The position numbers were made by a program, and so were the translations under genes. The notes beneath the pieces were generated by a model. That model ran no database searches, was not told where the DNA came from, and saw nothing but the letters and a program-made list of their open reading frames with translations. A stretch of DNA of 64,000 nucleotides from Adineta steineri (lineage: Eukaryota > Rotifera > Eurotatoria > Adinetida > Adinetidae), in assembly GCA_905250115.1 (NCBI GenBank), contig CAJNOI010000102.1:226213-290212 (forward strand). The letters run 5' to 3'. Position 1 is the stretch's first letter; every line of letters starts with the position of its first letter. Below are positions 1 through 10,213 of this stretch, in pieces.

Positions 1-1099
1 GTGTTGTTTTTATTATATTTTAGTTTCTATTTATAAGATGTATTCGTATAAGATGAATTATCTTTGTTTGAATAAATTTTTGTAATTCTTGTCTAAACAT
101 ACGTGATGTTATGATGCTTACAAAATTTAAACTATACGAGTCCGATATCAAGATACAAAAATTTTGATATCCTTGCCGCTTCTGATTATGTTGTTTTAAA
201 AAATAAAACCTTAAATTAATTGTTACGATATTTATTTAAATAACATTTAATAAAAGTAACAATGGTGATGCTTATGAAAAAAACAAGGACCTATTAATTA
301 ATGGGTATTTCCATGAAATCTCAACCAAGGTGTGCAAAATTTTTCTCAGATTTTCACGAAACTTTCAGGGTTGATAGAGCATTTAATTCTGATCTTTTTG
401 ATAAAAAAAATTTTCAAATCCCTTTCGTTTTCATGGAAAAAATTTCAAAATACTGCTAGTCAGAAATGCAAAATGCCATATTTCTTAAGGCGATGCTCGG
501 AGGTTTTTGATGATTTTCGCTATGAAAAATAGGTCAAAACTTGAATATAAGATGACCATTCGATAGCCCTGAATCAGGCGCATCGATCCACGGTAAAATA
601 AAAAAAAACACTTATACTATCAATTATTACATCACCAAGTTCAACTAGTATTACTATACTGTTGCCTTTATGTGCCTTGCATATGATGATATTTTTATTC
701 GATTTTAGCTGGCCTCCGATTGCGAATTTTAAAAAAAATAGGAATCCTTAGATGATTGTTTTTATCTAAAAATAGGATTCTCCATAAAAAATGGCAAAAA
801 TATAGGTATGCATTATTTTTGTCAAAAAACATATAGTTTTACTAGTTTTATTACTCCATATTTTTCCTTTGATAGAATTAGAATAAATGATCACACTTTA
901 CTTACAGTTGTGTAATTCTTTGCTATCAAAATAATCATTTAAATCAAATGGCGTTTGAAATTTCGATTATGATATGGTTTATTCACATTTCAGTAAATAA
1001 CAAAAAAAGAAGTAAATCGTAAACTTTCAAAAATAAATAGCGAAAAAGCAAACAAATACTTTTCTCATAATTAAATTTGATAAATAAATAAATGCTTAT
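1..1099. other. AT-rich non-coding stretch
   Basis: No exon chain or recognisable protein is seen on either strand. The short ORF at 332-532 has no family features and its flanks do not splice into anything longer. Nothing RNA-like was recognised. Confidence 0.5.
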
Positions 1100-1103
1100 T
1101 TAA

Positions 1104-1417
1104 CCCTTTGATTAAAGAGTTTTTATTTAGGATAAAATGGTTTTTTCTATCATACAAAATGCTGAAATAAACTTTATTGTTATATTTAACGCTTTCAGGA
1201 CCAATTTTGCTTTTATCTTTTTCACATCGGTGTGTCATTCTTAAACTATCTTTTTGATAGCGATCTCAGAAAAAAAATTATTTCTGAAAGGGCTGGGTCT
1301 CCCTCCAGATAGGTGGTACAAAAAATGTGCTACGGTGCTGAAAGGGTTAAGCACTTTTAGAAATGTATCAAAATGTAGTAGTCAGCACATATATATATGT
1401 GACCCGTAATCAAAGGG
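1104..1417. mobile_element. TTAA-associated inverted-repeat element (outer of a nested pair)
   Basis: The left end reads TTAACCCTTTGATTA from 1100 and the right end is its near-exact reverse complement, TAATCAAAGGGTTAG, ending at 1421. The left end is preceded by TTAA and the right followed by TTAG, one base from TTAA. TTAA target duplication with a CCCTTT terminus is the hallmark of piggyBac-type non-autonomous elements. No coding capacity. A second TTAA-flanked element sits inside it. Confidence 0.5.
1190..1346. mobile_element. Inner piggyBac-like MITE with TTAA duplication
   Basis: A 157-bp element bounded on both sides by TTAA (1186-1189 and 1347-1350). Its ends, CGCTTTCAG on the left and CTGAAAGGG on the right, are inverted repeats with one mismatch. 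It lies wholly inside the element at 1104-1417, so it inserted later or the outer copy is composite. It is moderately GC-rich relative to its surroundings and has no ORF. Confidence 0.5.
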
Positions 1418-1423
1418 TTAGAG

Positions 1424-1722
1424 AGGATGGTCGAAAATCATGAATTTTTACTCACGTTAGAAATGTCATAATAGGAAAGTCCTTGTCACTTGGATCACGA
1501 ATCTGACATCCGCTTGTCTAGATCTGGTCGTTTTTTTCAGCGATTTCTGTGGGGTAGTACCTGAGTCTATTACTGAGATCCAAGTATCGCTCTACGAGAA
1601 ACACCGGAAAAAAAGGATCAGACTTAGATGAATAGATACCGGATTTGTGAACTAAGTAATAGGGACTTTCGTATTATGACATTTCTAGCGTGAGTAAAAA
1701 GTGATGATTTTTTGATCACCCC
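1424..1722. repeat. Long fold-back (imperfect palindrome) element
   Basis: The left arm (1424-1482) and right arm (1662-1722) are inverted copies over about 58 bp. Both carry the block TACTCACG(T/C)TAGAAATGTC on one strand or the other, with few mismatches. Weaker complementarity continues inward (around 1505-1525 against 1610-1645), so the unit could form one long hairpin. No ORF of note; the short minus ORF across the right arm is a by-product. Confidence 0.55.
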
Positions 1723-2303
1723 CTTTATACATGCCGCATCTATCTGCAAAAACTTATCACAAAAATGCGCACATTTGTACATACGTGAAACTGCGAAAAA
1801 AGGTGCGCAGAACACATGATTATTTTGTATACATTAGTTTTATTCTTCTGACTATTGGATCTTTAGAAGATTAAATTAAATAATTTCTTAGCAAATTCGT
1901 GGAAGATGTGAACATACAAATAATATTACGTACAATAGATATCGTGATCTTACGTGCATTAATTGAAAACGTCTATACATGTGCATATATATATTCGATC
2001 TGTTTTTTTTCAATGTGTAAGGGCTGATTTTATCAGTACTCAGTAGCTTGTCGGTGTGGAATCCGACTAATACTCATTGAATAATCTTTTATTTTTTCAT
2101 ATTTTTGTAAAATCCGTTAGATTTCTCTGTTTTTCGATAAAATATAGGTAAAATAGGAAAAGCAGTCGAAATATAGGACAAATTAGAGGATTCGTCAAAA
2201 ATATAGGATTTTTAGGAAAACTAGGTCGAATCGCAGCCCAGATGATTTTAGTGATTTTAACGCGGCTAATTCCTCATCTAATATATTATTTGTTTTCTTA
2301 TGT
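1723..2303. other. Non-coding stretch
   Basis: AT-rich sequence with no supported exon, RNA gene or repeat. Confidence 0.4.
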
Positions 2304-2567
2304 TTAGACGTATTCATTAGTTGTGATTTTGTTCTCTATACAAAAATCCCAACCACGACATAATAATCTTTCTTCGGCGACTGATAGGGTGTATGAGGAT
2401 ATATTATGGATTAATTTCGATTTCATTTCTTCGTAATTTTGTTCAATAGGACCCCTATTTAATCTTTTTAATTTATCTTTATGATTTTCCATCAGTTCTT
2501 CCATTGACTGACTATGATCATCGATGAGAATAAGTCTTTCCATAATTTTTTCAATTTTGTCTTCCAT
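2304..2567 (-). pseudogene. Possible retroelement ORF fragment
   Basis: An 87-codon ORF, markedly charged, ends in a stretch (about residues 52-80) with a pattern like SSYTLSVAEERLLCRGWDFC. The pattern 'leu-ser-.-thr-.-.-E-.-.-LL-.-.-G-.-.-F' recalls the segment just N-terminal of the reverse transcriptase in Penelope-like and related elements. No RT motif follows, so at best this is a 5' scrap. It is surrounded by AT-rich non-coding DNA. It could equally be a chance ORF; the assignment rests on a remembered pattern, not an alignment. Confidence 0.25.
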
Positions 2568-2940
2568 GTTGAAAATAATATAAAAAAAGTTAAATTAATG
2601 ACTGCTATATATATGCATCGCCAATAATAAGAAATAATTATGTACCTGATTCGATTATTTTGTCAAGCAACATTTTTTGTTTTTTATTATCTAAGTGGAA
2701 AATCGTTTTTGAACCAATATTACCAAAGTTAAATAAAATATTGTCATCAAAAATTTGTTGTGTTTTTGTATCGATTTAATCATGAAAGAAAGTGATGACT
2801 ATTTTATTAACATTAATTTCGGTGACTTTACCTAGTTTGTAATAACCTGAATGAAGAACTGATATATTGATGAAAACTTTTCAAAAAATATTCCTCCGCA
2901 AACTTACAATCATTACATTTTGTAGCTACAATATCGTTCA
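2568..2940. other. Non-coding stretch
   Basis: AT-rich sequence with no supported feature. Confidence 0.4.
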
Positions 2941-2959
2941 TTGAAATTATCTTATTCGA

Positions 2960-3190
2960 ATGATTATCATCCCAGACCGAAGAATCTGGCACGGAAACGG
3001 CCGGTTCCGTGCTATTCCGTAGATTTCATGGAAGTAGCATTCCCGTTGAACGGATCCGGTTACCTCACTACTCCATCGGAGTCCAGGCATTTTTCGGACG
3101 CGTTCCGCCCAGAAATGGCTAGTTTTCTCAGGGATTTTGGCGAAAATTCATGGAATCCTGCTTCAGGAACCATCGTCCTGAGATATGTAT
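2960..3190. other. GC-rich island with repeated TTCCG motifs
   Basis: About 220 bp of close to 50% GC sits in DNA that is otherwise near 25-30% GC. It repeats CGG/TTCCG-type words, such as GGTTCCGTGCTATTCCGTAG near 3002. A 111-codon plus-strand ORF (2941-3276) crosses it, but the protein resembles no family I know and its flanks revert to random AT-rich sequence. It is more likely a repeat fragment or foreign scrap than a gene. Confidence 0.3.
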
Positions 3191-3276
3191 ACAAGTGTAG
3201 AAGAGAAATGACTAAAATAAAGTACAGATATATACGACATAATAGTTATATTCGATTGGATGAAAATCGTCATTAG

Positions 3277-4614
3277 TATATTTTATAATTCCTTCTTATA
3301 CAATACCCATCATTGGTTAATTTTAGAAAGTTAGTCATATACTTATCAGTTCGTTAGCATTGATTAACGTGCTTTTTGTATTTATTCTTACTATGATTTT
3401 TTATTTATTTATTTTAAATTTATTTAAAAATATAAAATACAATATAACTATATTATTTGACATTACACAAAAAAAAATATATAAAAATAATTTAAAAAAA
3501 AATTCTCAAAAATAAAAAATAATTTGTTGGGTATTGTAAATTCTAAATTAAACTATATTAATTATATTTTAGTGTATATTGAAATATTTTTATATTACTT
3601 GATTTTAAAAAAGAAATTACTTATAATCTAAATAAATAATAAAATAAATAAATTATATTTAAAAAAGTTTATTTCCTTTTACCTACATGTAAAAAAAAAT
3701 AATTTTTTATGTAAAGTAAAATAAAAGAATCATTATTGTCTATTCATACGGATATCTGTGCAATCTCGCACGAATGTCTTAACTGCGAACATTTGTTACA
3801 AATATTCCTTCTAGATATTAAAAATCATAAACATATTTGAAATTTCACCGGGACTCAAAGAGTTAAACAGTTGTTTCTTTTTAACGGAATTTATTTAGAG
3901 AAAAAACATACTGACATATCTACATTACTTTAGTTAATTTTATTATTCCTGCTTTTCATCTTTTTCTCAATATGTCTAGAAAAATAATAAACTGTCAATG
4001 TAATTTTTTAATGAATTGTTAAAACTCATATGATTTTTATATTTCTTATTATTATTCAACCTTTAGTAATACAACGTATCAATAATCTTTTATAATGAAG
4101 TTTAATCTTGAAATTTAACGTAAATTATATTTAGAAATGTCATATTGATTATCTTTTTCTGGTCTACAACTCTTGATAAAAACAACTAAATATAAGAGAC
4201 TCTAGAAATGTTTCTCATAAATAAATAATTTTTATATATTTAATATTAATAAAAGAAATAAAATCATAGAATTCTTATTCGAATTGTATTAAATGTCGAT
4301 ATTATATTCATAATTAATATTTCGAAAATTTAAATTATTATTATTTATTAAATAAAAAAAAGTTATATAGAGCATTAATGATGAAATAGGATGTATCGTG
4401 TAAAAGTAATGCAATAGTATATTTTCACTTACCAGATGTAACGATAATATATTTATTGAAATATAGCCAAGGCTTATCAAGATAATGAAAAATATCAAAC
4501 AATTAAATCTACTAATTTTCAGGGTGTGAGCGTAGCACGAATTTTTGTGAGTAAATAAAACAAAAAAAATTCCAAAGCAGGAAGCCATTACGCCTCACGC
4601 ACCCCTAGTCTGTA
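3277..4614. other. Very AT-rich non-coding stretch
   Basis: Low-complexity A/T runs dominate. The minus ORF at 4289-4588 encodes a hydrophobic, asparagine-rich low-complexity peptide typical of AT-biased chance ORFs. Confidence 0.45.
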
Positions 4615-4676
4615 CGCCCCTGAGTGGGGATAAGTACCCTATTTCATCCACCCCACACCCACACCCTCAAGATGCA
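4615..4676. repeat. G-rich/C-rich hairpin repeat (copy 1)
   Basis: A short arm, GAGTGGGGAT, is followed after a small AT-rich loop by ATCCACCCCACACCCACACCCTCAAGATG. The C-rich arm read on the minus strand gives TGTGGGTGTGGGG, two telomere-like TGTGGG units. It lies about 135 bp 3' of the peptidase stop codon. The CCCTCAAGA tail recurs at 33591 and 53698. Confidence 0.5.
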
Positions 4677-4810
4677 AAAAGAAAAATGTTTTTTTTTTTA
4701 TTGATTATGATGAAATGTCGAGAAAGTGTTTGTATGAATAATAAATAGTTTATGACAATAAAATAAAAAGAATAAATAGTTTATGACAATAAAATAAAAA
4801 AATAAAATTA

Positions 4811-6520
4811 TTATTTCGAAATAGATGAATAGAATAAGGTAAATATAGAACATAAAATAAGATTAGAATAATAAATATTAACATGATAAGCATCCGAAAT
4901 ACTATTATCATCATTAGAAATATTAAGACCAAAAATTACAGTTGTATTAAAAAATTTCATTGAAATTTGTTTTACAGCATTAGTTTCAGCAGCAAAATCA
5001 AAAGTTGTTGGATAAGATTCAATACAATCAGCAGTAGCCCATTCCGATGGAAATAATTTTGGAAATGCCCAAGCTGAAATTAATTGTAATGAACACATAT
5101 ATCCAAGTGAAGCCATACTGACTGTAACATGACTAGCAAGTGGAATTGCATAAAATTTTCTTGTATTTGTTGTAAATGCTGCTACTTGAGATGCTTGATC
5201 AAAAATAGTTGATGGATCTAATTGACCTGAAAGCATACATATTGGTGTATAATTTGCAATTTGATAACGATATTGATCTATTGGATATTTTGGCCATTGT
5301 GAACGTAAATTATAATATCGAAGAGGTGTTGCTGATGCCATTATTGTTGAATGATACAAATTAAGTATTGTTGTATTATCAATTTCTGTTTCACCTTTTG
5401 CTAAATAAGTTTCCGATTGAATTACATTAAAATTTAAAGCTTTTGATAATAAAAATCCTGGACCATTTGGGTCATCTGCAGTTTGAGCTGCCGTTGTAAC
5501 TGTACGAAAATATAAATTTAAAGCTTGTCTATCATCTGAATTACAACGATATAAACGATAGATAACAGCTGGTATAATAGTACGATCTAAATAAGCGTCT
5601 GTAGATGCTAATTGTGTAAAAAATATATCACGTAATTTTTCCGAAGTTATATTAAATCGACTTAAATACTTCTTAATACATTGTTGTGTATTTGAATCAA
5701 TACTTGTTAAAATATTTCGAAGCATAACATTAGGTGATTGACCAGGAGGAAAATTTTGAATACATGCTGTTTGTAATTGACAAAAACTTAAAAATTGTTC
5801 AGCTACTGATGATCCTAATGCATCATCTCGACTATCTGAACTTGATATTGGATTCACAATTCCATCCATAATAGCTGTTTGAACTACATTTGGATAAATT
5901 GTTAGAAAACGATTTAACCAAAATGTTCCATATGATATACCGAAAGCAACAAAACGTCCAGGATAATCTGCTTGATAACTTTGAATTTGTACAGATAAAT
6001 CATGAGCTGCTGATGTAACAGAAAATTGATTTAATCCATCAACACCAAATTTTGATATTAAATAATTAATACAATTTATAGACACATCCTGTGATCCTTT
6101 ATCATCACAACTTAATAATGTTGATAATCCAGTACCACGATGATCAGGTAATATAATAGTTACACCGAAACTTGCAGAAAAAAATTGCGGTATAAGATAA
6201 AATAAATTCCAACCTGAGAAACCGGGTCCACCCGTTAACGCGAATATTGTATTATTTGTTGATGCTGTTTGATTTGAACGTAGTCGTGTCATTGAAATAT
6301 TAATTGTACGATTGTCAGGTTGCGCATAATTTAATGGCAATTGTAATGTACAACAATCAACTGTATAATTAAGATAATATGTTGGATATCCAATTGCATT
6401 ACATACTGACCATGCACATCGATGTTGAAGTGCATATGCAGTTGCATTAAAAGCTGTTTCAACTGTATTAATTTTCAAAATTAAATATATGATTAATTTA
6501 AATAGAATAAATCGAGACAT
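4811..6520 (-). CDS. Secreted alpha/beta-hydrolase peptidase (tripeptidyl/prolyl aminopeptidase-like)
   Basis: Single-exon gene, 569 residues. An N-terminal hydrophobic stretch (about 5-22) looks like a signal peptide. The hydrolase core shows the oxyanion motif GGPGFSG (97-103), DHRGTG (126-131), the nucleophile elbow GISYG with Ser196, the acid in GQLDP (Asp435) and the base in ASHVT (His464). The spacing fits the S33/TAP family, whose C-terminal TAP domain carries the last two residues. These enzymes release N-terminal residues or tripeptides; here the signal peptide, many N-x-S/T sites and paired cysteines imply an extracellular or lysosomal place. The last about 20 residues are hydrophobic, so a GPI anchor or short C-terminal TM is possible. 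Substrate cannot be read from sequence. Confidence 0.85.
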   Translation of the reverse strand: MSRFILFKLIIYLILKINTVETAFNATAYALQHRCAWSVCNAIGYPTYYLNYTVDCCTLQLPLNYAQPDNRTINISMTRLRSNQTASTNNTIFALTGGPGFSGWNLFYLIPQFFSASFGVTIILPDHRGTGLSTLLSCDDKGSQDVSINCINYLISKFGVDGLNQFSVTSAAHDLSVQIQSYQADYPGRFVAFGISYGTFWLNRFLTIYPNVVQTAIMDGIVNPISSSDSRDDALGSSVAEQFLSFCQLQTACIQNFPPGQSPNVMLRNILTSIDSNTQQCIKKYLSRFNITSEKLRDIFFTQLASTDAYLDRTIIPAVIYRLYRCNSDDRQALNLYFRTVTTAAQTADDPNGPGFLLSKALNFNVIQSETYLAKGETEIDNTTILNLYHSTIMASATPLRYYNLRSQWPKYPIDQYRYQIANYTPICMLSGQLDPSTIFDQASQVAAFTTNTRKFYAIPLASHVTVSMASLGYMCSLQLISAWAFPKLFPSEWATADCIESYPTTFDFAAETNAVKQISMKFFNTTVIFGLNISNDDNSISDAYHVNIYYSNLILCSIFTLFYSSISK

Positions 6521-7172
6521 TCTGCAATAAATAAAAAAGTGTATTTATCTATTTTTGTTAATTTAATGAAAGAAAAAAGGTATATGTCGAAATTATTTAT
6601 AGCACGTATGCGATAATTATAATTTTTCGTTGTCAGTAAAAATAAAATAAAGATAAGGACAGAAAAGAAAGTGTACATTAACATACTAAATATATGTATA
6701 TCATGTCTAGGAATAAAAACTTTTATAAAAAAACAAATATTACAGTAATAGTTTTTTTTGACTATGAAATATTTATTTGTTGTTCCGTTCGAAAGCGCAT
6801 GCTCAAAAAAATCGTTTATGGTCACCTGGTTTATGTCCTACGAAGTACTGTCTTTGAGATTAATTTCATATTTATATAAAAACGATAGTCATGTTAATAA
6901 ATAAGATTTATGTTTCTCTTTCAATTTCTTTACATGGGTTAAGTAAAAAAAATGTCTGACTCCAAGAGATTCGAATCTACTTATATTGCCTATTTTTCGC
7001 AGGTATTTACATATATAAGATTCTAGAGATATTACATGATTCAACGAACGGACACCTATGAATTATCCGCAAGCCAAATGTGTATTTTTTTTGAAATAAC
7101 TCCTGTTGAGCATGAGAAAATCGAATGAAACAAACAGTTGATCGTTTATTTTCTAAGGATATGATTTAAATA
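6521..7172. other. Non-coding stretch upstream of the peptidase
   Basis: This should contain the peptidase promoter and 5' UTR, but no clear core element stands out. The short ORFs on both strands at 6493-6879 are low-complexity. Confidence 0.4.
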
Positions 7173-7542
7173 AAGGACAAGTGATGTTAAGGCCATTTTT
7201 TCGTCCCATACACTTAGGAAAAAAACTATATGGTTAGAATCAGCATTAAATTCTGAACAAAATTGTATATTCTTTTTTTTTTGCCGTGGTATCTCTCAAG
7301 AAAACAAAAAAATATTTTTTTGTTTTTCACTCTAATTTCGTCTAGATACAGATTATTGATCGCGCTGATTCCGAATTTATTATAGTGCAAAACACAAAAA
7401 TATTTTTTTGTTTTCTTGGGCGATATTACGGCAAAATAAAAAGAATATACAGTTTTGCTCAGAATTTGATGCCGATTCTAACCATATATTTTTTTTGCTA
7501 AATATTTGCGGCGAAAAAATGACCATAACGCCACTTGTCCTT
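7173..7542. mobile_element. 370-bp inverted-repeat (MITE-like) element
   Basis: The ends are inverted: AAGGACAAGTG at 7173 and CACTTGTCCTT ending at 7542. Complementarity carries on inward (AAGGCCATTTTTTCG against CGAAAAAATGACCATAA, and ATATGGTTAGAATC against GATTCTAACCATAT). Two AAAATATTTTTTTGTTTT-type blocks face each other near the centre. No ORF. No clear target-site duplication was found. Confidence 0.6.
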
Positions 7543-10213
7543 CAAGAATTATTTTATTTTAAGTTTCGAATATCAATAGACTAAAAAATAATGTCAAGAA
7601 CACTTTTCATTTGTTTTACTATAAAAAAAAGAAGAACTTCCCAATCAAACAAAAACGCGTTTTTTGACCGAATTTGTCATTCTATACATAATCTTCAATT
7701 GTACCTCGGACAATCACACTCTAATTATGTCCACTGATATTTAGAACTATTCTTTAGAAAAGAATCTTCAAACGTGTGTTGTATTATGTAATGTGCTCCA
7801 TCGGTCATATAAAACAATTTATTTATTTTTTTAAAGCTTTAAATGATAAATTAATTGTATAAAATTAAAAAAAAAGTTCCATTACTTAACCTTCCTAATG
7901 CGAAATGAAATACAATGAAAAAGAGTTATTACAATTATGATATCGGCATAAAATGTGAATGTTACACGTAAATTGATTAAACATTTATTTTTCCTTTTTC
8001 TCTTAAATGTTGTCTTCGAACGATATTTTCTTTCTCTGGTAGATGAAAAAAAGTAAAAGCGCTATATACCCATTATCAGATTGATTTAAACCAGAAAGAA
8101 AAAAAAAATCTATTAGAGTAATAGTATGTTATGATGGAATATGTACACATTATTTCTTCGTCCTTCAGCATGAAGAAAAGAAATATTCATCATTAGAATA
8201 TATGCACCTATCTAAAAAAGAAAATACGACATAAATATATAAAATGTTCGTAATATTTTCTTATTAAATTGTATAATTTTTATACAAAAAAATAATATTA
8301 TATTTTATTTTTATGCATAAACATGAGACTCTTGTTACAAGAAAAAGAAATATTTATTCATATTTACCTGATTTGACTTAACCTTCAAGTGTTCTTCACA
8401 CATCAACATAGAAAAGAACAGTTTTTTTTTTTATCAAAAACTAAGGACAATGATGAATATTCTTTTGCTTAAATATGGATGTCAAGGGACCACGAGAGAA
8501 AAAGAAAAGTGTTCTATAGCGATTAAATATAGGACGATTTGGGTATATTCTATACTAGAACAGAAATAGACATAGAAAAAACAACTATGGCTGTCATCAT
8601 TAGTAATATTTTTTATCTGGGCTCTTTGAGAGTTTCTTATTCGCATTTTATAGATGTATAATTATTATTTTGAATTGTTTTTTTCTTATAACATCAAAAT
8701 AAGTTTATTAAAAATATTTGTTTCTATATCATTTCATGTTATACTCATTTAAAGATTAATAGATAATAAGATTTATATTTGCAATTTTATTTATATTCAA
8801 TAGTTAAAATGAGTATTGATTAAAACTTATCGATAGTTTTATTAAAGAAATTTAATTAGACATTTTGCGAAACCCGTCTTGAAAAAGTATAAAAATATAC
8901 ATGAATAGAAATCACTTCCTTCATCACACACTGTAGTACTTGTCACTTATCCTTCAAACACCGTGACAGACTAATCGACTATCCTTCAATAACACATTAA
9001 TATATAATCAATAATTTTAACATAAACTCAAGGATGACATGTATCCGTGACGCCTTATTATAACATGTGACCTACACTTTGTTTTCAGTTTTGAAAAAAA
9101 ATGTATTCCAAAATCGGTAGATTTAAAACATTTTTGTGCGATTAAGAAAGACAACTAGATTGTATGTTTCACGTATTAATTCTATCAGAGTTTGTGCTAA
9201 CAGCTTCATCAAAATTATAAAAAAAATCTCTTAGATTTTATTAGGGATGCAACGGTGAATCGGTTATTGAGAATTTCTATCAAAAAAATTAGATAGTATA
9301 ATTTATAGAGAATCAATCTTGTTTTCTTCTTATAAACATATTGATGATGACGAAAAAAAAGGCATTTATTTTAATTGCAATGAAAATATAGATAAACGAA
9401 AAATCTAAATGAAAATTGTATAAATATCTGTGTTTTTTTAATGTAAACATCATTAGAGAATCAATGTATTATTTATGATTGATCTTACAAGTTTTTTTAT
9501 TAACTCAATCAAATCGATAGAATATGTGTTGACATTGAACGAATCTCCTTCGAAATTGACTTTAAAAAAATGAACGATTAATGATAACACAGAATATCTT
9601 TTTTCAATCATTTAAATTCTATTTAATTTTTGAATAAACGACTATATGGATTCAAACGACATCTATACATATATGATTACTTTTTGTATAACCTTGAACT
9701 GACATTATACGATTAATTCATTTATAATTTCCTACGGATAATTTTTCGTAGCGAAATTATCATTAATATATCAGAAAAATAAATTCTTATAAGATCGACG
9801 AAAGTTTTATCAAGATATAGATAAAATCAGTATAGCGTAAATTATTCATTGTATTATTAAACGATCGAGAAAAAAATCTTTGATTCTATATTGTATCCAT
9901 TTTCTCACTTAAGCATTAATATAATATTTAAATGCAAGATTTAATATATTGAGAAAAATATTGAATTTGAATTTAAATTGTCCGTATTGACCTATATTTA
10001 TTGTTATTATGCTCACAATAATACCAAAAGAAAAGAACAAGAGTGTTTTTTACAAAAACGCAAAAGAACATTCTATGAAGAAACGCAAAAGAATATTCTA
10101 TTGAAAACAAATCGTATAAGTATATATACTATAGTACATGTAAACAGGTCTCTCTTATATTAAAATTCAAATAAGTAAGTCACACAAACAAATTCTTTTA
10201 GTGAAGGACAAAA
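7543..10213. other. Long non-coding stretch
   Basis: About 2.7 kb of AT-rich DNA without a credible exon, RNA gene or strong repeat. The 3' end presumably contains the promoter and 5' UTR of the coiled-coil gene starting at 10214. Confidence 0.4.

Noticed and set aside
4289-4588. 99-codon hydrophobic ORF
   Set aside because: Low-complexity Leu/Ile/Asn/Tyr composition expected from AT-rich random sequence.
6493-6879. ORFs on both strands upstream of the peptidase
   Set aside because: They overlap each other and the peptidase 5' region and show AT-bias composition only.
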